Of a stretch of 64,000 bases of DNA, positions 18,069 to 26,062 are shown in pieces (position 1 is the first letter of the stretch; every line of letters starts with the position of its first letter). Source of the stretch: MED-G105 sp965263305 (GTDB lineage: Bacteria > Pseudomonadota > Alphaproteobacteria > Caulobacterales > Parvularculaceae); contig OZ253666.1 in assembly GCA_965263305.1 (NCBI GenBank), forward strand, positions 434,001 through 498,000. Reading direction: 5' to 3'. The notes beneath the pieces are model-generated. The model was not told where the DNA came from, did not search any database, and saw only the letters and a list, made by a program, of their open reading frames with translations. Both the position numbers and the translations under genes were made by a program.

Positions 18069-18853
18069 TCAAAATTGCGACCTATAATGTGAATTCCATC
18101 AACGCGCGATTGCCGCGGGTTCTTGAATGGCTCGATGAGGCTCAGCCTGACGTCTGTGTCCTGCAAGAGATAAAATGCGTGGATGAAAAATTCCCCGTCG
18201 CAGACTTTGAAGAGCGCGGGTTCAATGTCGCCGTCCACGGACAGAAATCCTATAATGGCGTCGCCTTCCTTTCGAAATATCCCATTGATGAGATCATGCG
18301 CGGGTTGCCGGGCGATAAAGACGACGAACAGGCGCGCTATATAGAAGCCCTCGTGATGCCCGATGCCGCCGCGCCGATCAGAGTGGGCGGACTTTATTTG
18401 CCAAATGGAAACCCGGCGCCCGGCCCGAAATATGACTACAAACTCAAGTGGATGAAACGCTTACAAAAGCGCGCGGAGAAACTGCTCAGCGAGGAAGAAA
18501 CGTTTGTGCTTGCCGGTGATTATAATGTCATTCCGCAAACGGAGGACTGCTACGACCCCGGCGCCTGGGCCGATGATGCGTTGTTTCGCCAAGAAACGCG
18601 CGACGCGTTTCGCACCCTTCTCTCCCTTGGCCTCACTGATGCACTACGCCAGATAGACCCTGTTGGAGTGCGCTACACCTTCTGGGATTACCAGCGCGGG
18701 GCGTGGGCTAAAGACAATGGTATTCGCATCGACCATCTGCTCCTCAGCCCGCAAGCGGCGGACCGACTGACGGATGCGGGCGTCGATCGCAAGGCCCGCG
18801 GGCGCGAGAAAGCCTCAGACCATACGCCCGTCTGGGCGGTGATCGGCACGTAA
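18065..18853 (+). CDS. xthA: Exodeoxyribonuclease III
   Basis: AP endonuclease / 3'-5' exonuclease of base-excision repair, 262 aa. Exonuclease-endonuclease-phosphatase motifs: IATYNVNSINARL at the N-terminus, LQEIKC with the metal-binding Glu, SYNGVAFLS, AGDYNVIP with the Asp/Asn pair, GIRIDHLLLS and the terminal SDHTPVW containing the general base Asp-His. The start at 18065 overlaps the SRPBCC stop by 4 bases and yields the standard MIKIATYNVNS N-terminus; a longer frame from 17927 is rejected. In relatives xthA often lies beside erpA; here about 3.3 kb intervene. Confidence 0.96.
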   Translation: MIKIATYNVNSINARLPRVLEWLDEAQPDVCVLQEIKCVDEKFPVADFEERGFNVAVHGQKSYNGVAFLSKYPIDEIMRGLPGDKDDEQARYIEALVMPDAAAPIRVGGLYLPNGNPAPGPKYDYKLKWMKRLQKRAEKLLSEEETFVLAGDYNVIPQTEDCYDPGAWADDALFRQETRDAFRTLLSLGLTDALRQIDPVGVRYTFWDYQRGAWAKDNGIRIDHLLLSPQAADRLTDAGVDRKARGREKASDHTPVWAVIGT

Positions 18854-18886
18854 CCAGCTCCTTAATCGCGTCCCACTGCACTCGCG

Positions 18887-19261
18887 CTATTGCGCGAGTT
18901 CGCAATCGATGTCTGGCACAGGCAGCAGTTCGTCACTATCGTCACGCCGCAAGAGGCAATCGCCACCCAACATCATCAACGTGAACAATGTTGGTCGAAC
19001 GGTGCTGCGCCCTTCGATCGGCGCTAACGGTGGCGGTAAGACAGAGATGACCGAGGATCGGGTCAAATCCCCTGGGCCGAATTGGACCTCGGCCCGATTC
19101 ATCGATTTTGAAATCACGGTTTTGATGGCGGCGATGCTGGCCTCGTCCGCCTCTTGCAAGACTGCCCTTTGCGGAGAGGATAATGCCCCGTGCTTCGTGG
19201 TCTGACATCCGGGGCCGCTCACGATGACCGCGCTGAAGAGGCTGATAGCGATCGCTCTCAT
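18887..19261 (-). CDS. Small exported hypothetical protein (possible lipoprotein)
   Basis: 124 aa with an N-terminal hydrophobic signal (MRAIAISLFSAVIVSG) then PGC at about residue 19. The Cys could be lipidated, but the preceding residues are not a classic lipobox. A central Pro-rich stretch (VLPPPLAP) and a Cys near residue 101 (GGDCLLRRDD) are the only distinctive features. I do not recognise the family. It converges on xthA; an 8-bp inverted repeat ACTCGCGC/GCGCGAGT (18880-18899) spans its stop codon and could help terminate it. Confidence 0.55.
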   Translation of the reverse strand: MRAIAISLFSAVIVSGPGCQTTKHGALSSPQRAVLQEADEASIAAIKTVISKSMNRAEVQFGPGDLTRSSVISVLPPPLAPIEGRSTVRPTLFTLMMLGGDCLLRRDDSDELLPVPDIDCELAQ

Positions 19262-19283
19262 AGGGTTTTCTCCCGTCGCCCTG

Positions 19284-21026
19284 TTATTGAGCGCCGGATG
19301 GCGGGGGCGGTGTCATATCACGATTGGATTGCATCAGGCGTTCAACCGCCGAAAGCCCACTCGATTGTATTGGCGCGCCTGACGGAGCGTCGGGCGCCGT
19401 TGCGCGATTCAATCCGGCGCTGATAGAGACCGCAGGCGGTGCCGGACAGGACCCATCTTCTCGGAACTGCAACGCCGCCGCCAATAACGGCTCATCCGCG
19501 TCGCCAAGTTCGCCTTCAAAATTATCAGCCACGACACAGCCCGGCGTGAAGACGCCAAACGTCGCCGTAGAATTTATCGGCACGAACCCATCGGTATAGT
19601 CGCCAAAACCGACATCGTTGGTCCCCTGAAACTGGATTGTAAAATAGGTCTCCCCGCAATTGTCTTCCGGGAAAAAGCCGAATGGTTTGCCGCATGTTCG
19701 ATCGCCAATCAGCACGACTTCAACGTTGATCCCCCGAAGCGCGTTCACAACAGATTCGCTCGCGCTACAGGTGCTTTCCGTTGACAGAACAAAAACGCGG
19801 GGCAAATCAAGCGCAGGCAACGCCTGGCCCTGGGGCGCTGAGAACCCAAGGGTTGTACTGAAGAAAGGGGTGGCCTCGTTCAACTGACCAGTTATTGGGT
19901 TAAACATGCCCGCGGCGTCATTGAAGCGCAAAAGCTCGAAGATGCGCCCGGCGGTTTGCGCCTCTCCGGCGACCATATAGGCCAGTTGCGACGCCACAAA
20001 CAGCAGACCACCGCCATTGTAGCGCAGGTCAAGCACAAGATCATCGATATTCGCCGCCGCCATTTCTTCAACAGCATCAATGATAGCCTGTTCGGTTGAA
20101 AACGGGCTGAAGGTGTTGAGTAAGATATATCCAACGGGGCCGCTTGGCGTCGCAATGACGTTTGTTCGGTTGACCGGCTGCGTGACTAAATCAACAGAGG
20201 TTAAAACGATCGTTCGTGGGGCCGCAGCGCCTGGGTCCTGCACCACAAATTCATGTTGCTCACCCGCTGTCGCGGGGAACAATCCACTGTTGAGAATATC
20301 CAACTCAGCCTGGCTGGCGCCGCCATTCACAAAATCAACACCATCAATTTCCAAAATACGGGCGCCCCGGACAAAATTTGGCGCCCCATTGACAACTGCA
20401 GACGCCGGCGAATTCGGCTCGGTGAACCGAATGCGAAAATCTCTCGGCGGCGTGGTCGAAAGGGCGGCGAAACTTGCCCCATAGCCCGCGCTTGGCGCTG
20501 AAATACGCTGCGCTAGGAACTCATCAGTCGGGATGGTGAAGTGGAAATCATCGACGGGCGTACCGGAAGCCGTCACCGCGAACGTCCGCAAAATGTCAAA
20601 ATATGCGAGGCGGTCACCAAAATCGGCCGGATCGCGATCTTCTACATCCGTATTAAAAAGATAGGTTTCATTCGTCCATGAACGAAGCCAGAAATTCTCT
20701 AGCAATGTTGATCCTGGCTGATCTGGGAATGCATTCCCCTCAATATCAACACCGGAACGCGGCGCCTCGCAGCGCGCTTCGAATGTTTCCGAAGGTTCAA
20801 AAAAGCCTGGAGTAAAGACCGGCGTCAGACCGGCTGACGTCGTGGGTGTTGGCGCTTGACTGGCCGGTGGCGGTGGTGGTGGCGGCGGGGTCGGCGTTGG
20901 CGAAGATCCGCCGCCACTACATCCGAGAACCGTCGCCAACATAGTAACACTGCCCAATGCGGCTTTCACCGCGCGCTGAATGTTCGACCCTCGCCGACCG
21001 ATCAACCCGACCTTACATTCGGTCAT
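19284..21026 (-). CDS. S41-family (C-terminal-processing type) peptidase, lipoprotein
   Basis: 580 aa. Lipobox VLGC gives lipid-Cys36, followed by a Ser/Pro/Thr tether with eight consecutive prolines. A PDZ-like region lies near 200-285 (ARILEIDGVDFVNG) and an S41 catalytic domain from about 295. Catalytic signature: DLRYNGGG at 333-340, TCSASES with likely nucleophile Ser421, and TCGKPFG with likely Lys447, the Ser-Lys spacing of Tsp/CtpA. Extra Cys residues (86, 420, 445) may form disulfides. It probably degrades or processes proteins at the outer membrane. Its upstream region shares an element with the TonB receptor leader (see 21098-21144). Confidence 0.85.
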   Translation of the reverse strand: MTECKVGLIGRRGSNIQRAVKAALGSVTMLATVLGCSGGGSSPTPTPPPPPPPPASQAPTPTTSAGLTPVFTPGFFEPSETFEARCEAPRSGVDIEGNAFPDQPGSTLLENFWLRSWTNETYLFNTDVEDRDPADFGDRLAYFDILRTFAVTASGTPVDDFHFTIPTDEFLAQRISAPSAGYGASFAALSTTPPRDFRIRFTEPNSPASAVVNGAPNFVRGARILEIDGVDFVNGGASQAELDILNSGLFPATAGEQHEFVVQDPGAAAPRTIVLTSVDLVTQPVNRTNVIATPSGPVGYILLNTFSPFSTEQAIIDAVEEMAAANIDDLVLDLRYNGGGLLFVASQLAYMVAGEAQTAGRIFELLRFNDAAGMFNPITGQLNEATPFFSTTLGFSAPQGQALPALDLPRVFVLSTESTCSASESVVNALRGINVEVVLIGDRTCGKPFGFFPEDNCGETYFTIQFQGTNDVGFGDYTDGFVPINSTATFGVFTPGCVVADNFEGELGDADEPLLAAALQFREDGSCPAPPAVSISAGLNRATAPDAPSGAPIQSSGLSAVERLMQSNRDMTPPPPSGAQ

Positions 21027-21441
21027 AAAACCCTAGCCTCAATACACGCTACACAAATCAGGTCTTCGGAGCGTTGTCTGTGTTTTTTTCCACGTGACAG
21101 TTGTTCGCCGCCGCATTTTCCCTACACATTCACTCACAGTCAACAAATCTTCAAAAAAATCAGTCACAATCTCCGTGCCGATAGGTTCTAACGCCCCGTC
21201 GATGTATCCCCATCGGGGAATAAACCACCAATCAATCTGACTGAATCCTTGGATTAAAGAAAAATAATAACTTTTATTGTATAATACTTTTTATAATGTT
21301 TTATATTTTTTTATTACTTTTTTACTTGACACATTATCACCTCTAAAATCAATACTACACCTGCTAAGCCATATGGGATTTTTTCAGTTACTGACCTCGC
21401 GGTCACTTGCGCGAAATGACAAGCAGTGAAATACCGCCCCT
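21027..21441. other. Divergent intergenic region with an extreme AT-rich core
   Basis: 415 bases between the S41 lipoprotein and the helicase. Counting by eye, 21241-21360 contains 24 G/C of 120, and 21261-21320 only 5 of 60, far below the rest of the window. It contains two TATAAT strings (21280-21285, 21292-21297) and a TTGACA at 21326-21331. No open frame of note. It likely holds promoters for the helicase and/or a bent or protein-bound segment. Confidence 0.6.
21098..21144 (-). promoter_or_regulatory. Leader element shared with the TonB-receptor gene (copy 1)
   Basis: Read on the minus strand, 72-118 bases before the S41 lipoprotein start. It aligns without gaps to 54274-54320, identical at about 32 of 47 positions, with a core of GACTGTNAGTNAANGTG then GGAAANTGCGGCGG. 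In this copy TTGACT and GAAAAT lie 17 bases apart, a plausible -35/-10 pair. The promoter reading is inference. Confidence 0.45.
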
Positions 21442-22533
21442 ATGGATTGGTCTGTAGAACAAGATGGGGCGCTGAAAGCGGTTGACCGGTGGCTTCGCAA
21501 GGGAGAGACCCAGGTCTTTCGCCTGTTTGGCTATGCTGGCGCGGGGAAGACCACCCTCGCCCGTCATTTCGCCGAACACGCGGGCGGCGAGGTCGCCTTT
21601 GCGGCTTTCACCGGGAAAGCCGCCCATGTCATGCGGACGAAGGGCTGCGTTGACGCGACGACGATCCATTCATTGATTTATCGTCCCGATACCGATGATG
21701 ATGTCGCCGAAACACCAAGTTTTACCCTGCGCCGCGACGCCCCAGCCTCCACCGCTGATCTCATTGTCATCGACGAATGCTCGATGGTCGACGAAGAGCT
21801 AGGAAGGGATCTTCTTTCCTTCGGCAAACCAGTGCTGGTTTTGGGCGACCCTGCCCAATTGCCACCGGTCAGGGGGGGTGGTTTTTTCACCGAGACCGAT
21901 CCCGACTACATGCTGACCGAAATCCATCGCCAGGCGGCCGACAACCCAATTATTCGCTTATCCATGGACATCCGCGAAGGCATTGAAAGTGATCTAATGG
22001 ACAATGATGTCGCCAGGGTAATTTCACGCCATGACATCAACGCGGACACTATTCTTTCTGCTGATCAGGTTCTTGTTGGGGTTAACCGAACGCGCAAACG
22101 CTATAACGACCGGATAAGAGAATTAAAAGGCCATAGCGACCCGACCCCTGAAGCAATGGAGAAACTTGTCTGCCTGCGAAATAACAAACGCAAGGGCCTT
22201 CTGAACGGGGGGATCTGGAACGTCGTTTTGAAGAAGGCGCCTCGCGGCGAAAAAGCCCGGATGATCGTCGCGCCGGAAGATGGCGGTAAAAACGTATCAA
22301 TCGCGGTGCCGCGCCGTATGTTCACCGAAGGGCCCGACGCCCTAACTTTTCCGGAAAAACGGGGTGCGGACGAATTTGACTTCGGTTATGCTCTTACAGT
22401 TCACAAAGCACAAGGGTCACAATGGGACCATGTGGTGCTGTTCGATGAAAGCTACGCGTTTCGCGACCACGCAAGGCGTTGGCTCTATACCGGCGTCACC
22501 CGCGCAGCCGAGCGGCTCACTCTCGTGCGTTAG
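21442..22533 (+). CDS. Dda/RecD-like superfamily 1B DNA helicase
   Basis: 363-aa SF1 helicase. Walker A GYAGAGKT at 30-37, motif Ia (FAAFTGKAAHVM), Walker B VIDECSM with Asp111-Glu112, motif III (VLGDPAQLPPV) and a C-terminal UvrD_C_2 segment (FGYALTVHKAQGSQWD, motif V) ending in motif VI (YTGVTRAAERL). It is much shorter than RecD or RecD2 and lacks their N-terminal domains, resembling phage Dda and stand-alone chromosomal homologues. Probably a 5'-3' helicase in replication-fork repair. It lies next to the AT-rich gap; no other phage genes are nearby. Confidence 0.85.
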   Translation: MDWSVEQDGALKAVDRWLRKGETQVFRLFGYAGAGKTTLARHFAEHAGGEVAFAAFTGKAAHVMRTKGCVDATTIHSLIYRPDTDDDVAETPSFTLRRDAPASTADLIVIDECSMVDEELGRDLLSFGKPVLVLGDPAQLPPVRGGGFFTETDPDYMLTEIHRQAADNPIIRLSMDIREGIESDLMDNDVARVISRHDINADTILSADQVLVGVNRTRKRYNDRIRELKGHSDPTPEAMEKLVCLRNNKRKGLLNGGIWNVVLKKAPRGEKARMIVAPEDGGKNVSIAVPRRMFTEGPDALTFPEKRGADEFDFGYALTVHKAQGSQWDHVVLFDESYAFRDHARRWLYTGVTRAAERLTLVR

Positions 22534-22828
22534 AGCAATGTTCATCCATTCTCGGACAACGCGTTAGAAAAGGGTCGTGCTTGACCTTGTTTCTCGACCA
22601 CGATTGACGCAAATGGCTGAATAAGGCGTGAGCCGACGGGTATCTGCTTAAGATAAAAATTGAAGTCTTTTTTATTGAATACCGTAACTTTTGGGTAGAG
22701 CTCTTCACAATTTTCAATCGACAAGTTTTTCGTTTTTTGACCGTAATACTCGGCTCATTCCCCAAAAGGTAAACTTGGGATTTACCAACTGCTGCCAAAA
22801 TGACGGCGAGCAGGTATGAGGGGTTAAT

Positions 22829-25800
22829 GTGACAACAGTCAGGAACACACTGACGAACAGCGATGTTGATCTCGCTGTTACACGCCATCAAATGACAGAG
22901 TTGAGCCGCCAATTGCCCAGTATTTTCTTTGGGTTTGGGTTTTGTTCGTTCATTGCGATTGGCCTGTTCTTTGACCACGCGCCCGTGCTTGTCAGCGCTC
23001 TCGCGTCAATTAGCTTGTTGAGCACGTGTTTGTACGCCGCATTTTGGATGCAGTTCAAACCTAATGCACTTTATGATGACGAATTCCACCATTATCGGAA
23101 ACGCTCTACTGTTGCGATAATAGTATATACGTGTTTTTTAAACTGCGTAATTTTTGTTCTGAACTATTTCGCACAGCCGCAAGAACAAATAGTGCTTTTG
23201 CTCCTGAGCGCCATTTGCGCCCTTTGCGGAAGCATCGCCATTGCACCCTCTAAACGCATCAGGCGTTTTTACAGCCCTTTAGCTGTCGTTCCCTACGCCG
23301 TATTTCTTCTGTTCACTGGCGAAAGCTCACTAAAAATTCTCTCATTCATGGCGCTGATCTCGCTCCCGATTAGCAATCAACAATATGATCGGTTTACCGA
23401 TAATACTGTTGCACTCGTGAAAGAGCGGTTGATAGCCAACCGAATGCAAGTCCATGCGGTTGATTCGCTCAGATCGTTTATGGAAATGGCGTCGAATTGG
23501 GCATGGGAAACCGACAGTAACCTAAGGGTGACTTATTTTTCGGATAAAATAAATGACATCCTCGGTGAAGAGGTCTCCTCGTTAGTGGGCCGCCCTCTTA
23601 TGGAGCTGTTTCCGATAGGTTTTTTTGTCGGTCAAAAGGAAGAAAGACGCTATCTTTACCAATCGTTGCTGAACCGTGAAAATATTCGCTCCTTTGCCTA
23701 TCAGATCAAGGATAAAGATGGCGCCATACGTACATTGGCCACGAGCATTCGTCATTTCTATGATGAAAACGGAAAGTATCAAGGCGCCCGTGGGTGGACC
23801 AGTGATATCACCATGCGGATCGAAAGCCGGAAGGAAATCGAACGCACGAACACCAAACTTGAACAAATGGTTGCACAGCGCACCAATCAACTTGCAACTC
23901 GCACCGCGTTATTAAATGAAGTCATGGAAACGATGGTCCATGGCCTCGCCATGATTGATACCGATGGTAAAATTGAGGTTTGCAACTCAAAGGCAATTTC
24001 CGTGTCCGGTCTTCCAAAAAGTATGTGGCAAGAGGGAGCGGACAGCAAAAAATTGGTTTCCATTGGCCTTAAATATGGTGTTTACGACTATGATACCTAC
24101 GATGACTTTAAGTCAGCGATGGACACCGCCATGGCGATTGACGGTGAGTTTTCCGTCGTACGCCGACAGATGGATGGAAAAATCATCCTAGAGATAGCGC
24201 GACCCCGTACGAAAGGCGGCAGCGTTATTACCTATACTGATATTACAGACGCAAAAATCAGAGAGCACGAGCTGGAATCCCTATCAGACGATCTGCTTGT
24301 AGCGAAAGATGACGCCGAGGCCGCCAACAAAGCTAAATCCGAGTTTCTTGCAAACATGAGCCATGAAATTCGCACCCCCATGAATGGTGTGATCGGTATG
24401 GCGTCGTTACTTCAGGAAACCAATCTCACGCCATCACAGCGTGATATGACGGATGTCATCGTAAACTCGGGCGAAAGCCTGTTGCGAATTATCAATGATA
24501 TATTGGATTTCTCTCGTCTCGAAGCCGGCAAAATGCAAACCGTATCTGAACCCTTCAACTTGCGTTCAGTCATCGAAGATGTCGCCGCCCTTCTAAATGT
24601 AAAGGTGCAGGAAAAAGGGCTTGAGCTTTTAGTACGTTATCAGCCCGGATTGGGCGCGGCGTTTATCGGCGATGAAGGGCGCATGCGCCAGGTCATTACC
24701 AATCTTCTGGGTAATGCCGTTAAATTCACAGATACTGGTCATGTCCTTCTTTCCGTCACCGGGCTGCGCCGGGGTGAAATAGCGGCGCTAGAGATAACCG
24801 TCGAGGACACAGGTTGCGGTATTCCCGCGGAAAAACTAGACGACATTTTTGCCGCCTTTGAACAGGTTGATGGTGCCGCGACCCGGCGTCATGATGGCAC
24901 GGGACTTGGCCTCGCGATTACGCAGCGGCTCGTTGACGTTATGGGCGGCGAGGTTACCGCCACAAGCAGGGTCGATATCGGCTCTGCCTTTAAAGTATCC
25001 ATCCCCTTACAAATCGATGAAGACATTCCCTTTGAGGAAATGCGAGTGCCGATTGATATCGGTTCTGCAAAAGTCCTTATCGTCGATGACAACGCCATCA
25101 ATCGTGAGATTTTGATTGAGCAATTCGGCGCTTGGGGGCTCACGCCCGCTGCCTTCGCATCGGCAGATGCTGGCATGGACGCGGCGATCGCCGCGGCGAA
25201 CGCTGGGGCGCCTTTTGATATCGCCATTATCGACCAACAAATGCCAGGCGTCGATGGCGTGACGATGGCGAAGCGTATCCGGAATATCTCTGCGACCCAG
25301 AACCTGCCGATGGTTCTTCTAACCTCGGCCGGAATAAAAGGCGATGCAGCGGGGCTCCATGATGGCGCATTTGACGCCTACCTTGTGAAACCCGCAAGGC
25401 CCTCGATGTTGTTCAACACCGTCATCTCGATCATGAACAGATGCGCCATTGAGCGGGCCTCAACAGCCTCGTCAGCGCTCTTAGCCGCCGCCGAACAAGA
25501 TCAAAACTTGCAAGAGAATAAACGCAACGAGGCAGAAATACTCAAAGAAGATCGTATCTGCGCCTTTACTAAGGACGGGCGCCCGCTAAGAGTCCTCGTC
25601 GCAGAAGATAACGTCGTCAACCAAATGGTTATCCGGTCTATTCTCGAGAGTCTGAATTGCGCTGTCACCATCGCAAACAATGGTAAGGAAGCAATCGATC
25701 TTTATAGCGACCAGGCCGTTGATATCGTGCTCATGGATATTTCCATGCCCGTGATGGACGGGGAAGAGGCAACAAATCGCATTCGCTCCATACAGCGAGA

Positions 25801-26008
25801 AAACAACGCCCACGTTCCAATCATTGGCGTTACTGCTCATGCCATGCAGGATGATCGCAATCGATGCTTAAAAGCCGGCATGGATGACTATCTTCCGAAG
25901 CCCGTGAAACCCGAGGCAATCTGCGACATCCTCACAAAATGGACCGAAAACGCTCCTGCTGAAACGGCCCAACAAAACGGGCATGAGACCGGTCAGAAGA
26001 CAGCGTAA
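22829..26008 (+). CDS. Membrane hybrid histidine kinase with two receiver domains
   Basis: 1059 aa. Five or so membrane helices (about 30-180), a first PAS (about 210-325, WAWETDSNLRVTYFS), a short coiled coil, a second PAS of the PAS_7 kind (about 362-475, HGLAMIDTDGKIEVCN), HisKA with phospho-acceptor His512 (SHEIRTPMNGV), HATPase_c (about 630-735, with DTGCGIP and GTGLGLAI), then REC1 with Asp802 (IIDQQMPG) and REC2 with Asp970 (LMDISMPVMDG). There is no HPt domain, so phosphotransfer must go to a separate protein. The start is GTG preceded by GAGGGG. No regulator gene is adjacent. The membrane sensor resembles no domain I can name; the signal is unknown. Confidence 0.88.
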   Translation: MTTVRNTLTNSDVDLAVTRHQMTELSRQLPSIFFGFGFCSFIAIGLFFDHAPVLVSALASISLLSTCLYAAFWMQFKPNALYDDEFHHYRKRSTVAIIVYTCFLNCVIFVLNYFAQPQEQIVLLLLSAICALCGSIAIAPSKRIRRFYSPLAVVPYAVFLLFTGESSLKILSFMALISLPISNQQYDRFTDNTVALVKERLIANRMQVHAVDSLRSFMEMASNWAWETDSNLRVTYFSDKINDILGEEVSSLVGRPLMELFPIGFFVGQKEERRYLYQSLLNRENIRSFAYQIKDKDGAIRTLATSIRHFYDENGKYQGARGWTSDITMRIESRKEIERTNTKLEQMVAQRTNQLATRTALLNEVMETMVHGLAMIDTDGKIEVCNSKAISVSGLPKSMWQEGADSKKLVSIGLKYGVYDYDTYDDFKSAMDTAMAIDGEFSVVRRQMDGKIILEIARPRTKGGSVITYTDITDAKIREHELESLSDDLLVAKDDAEAANKAKSEFLANMSHEIRTPMNGVIGMASLLQETNLTPSQRDMTDVIVNSGESLLRIINDILDFSRLEAGKMQTVSEPFNLRSVIEDVAALLNVKVQEKGLELLVRYQPGLGAAFIGDEGRMRQVITNLLGNAVKFTDTGHVLLSVTGLRRGEIAALEITVEDTGCGIPAEKLDDIFAAFEQVDGAATRRHDGTGLGLAITQRLVDVMGGEVTATSRVDIGSAFKVSIPLQIDEDIPFEEMRVPIDIGSAKVLIVDDNAINREILIEQFGAWGLTPAAFASADAGMDAAIAAANAGAPFDIAIIDQQMPGVDGVTMAKRIRNISATQNLPMVLLTSAGIKGDAAGLHDGAFDAYLVKPARPSMLFNTVISIMNRCAIERASTASSALLAAAEQDQNLQENKRNEAEILKEDRICAFTKDGRPLRVLVAEDNVVNQMVIRSILESLNCAVTIANNGKEAIDLYSDQAVDIVLMDISMPVMDGEEATNRIRSIQRENNAHVPIIGVTAHAMQDDRNRCLKAGMDDYLPKPVKPEAICDILTKWTENAPAETAQQNGHETGQKTA

Positions 26009-26062
26009 AAAACCGTTGGGTACATGACCACCTTTCACGAGGCGTCCGCTTTGGCCATAGCG

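Noticed and set aside
16843..18853. Longer versions of the SRPBCC and xthA frames
   Set aside because: Starts at 17445 and 17927 lie inside the preceding genes; the downstream ATGs give standard N-termini and tight coupling.
22517..22978. Minus-strand frames between the helicase and the histidine kinase
   Set aside because: TTG start or overlap with the kinase start; no family motif. One frame (22542-22724) has ordinary protein composition but no support.
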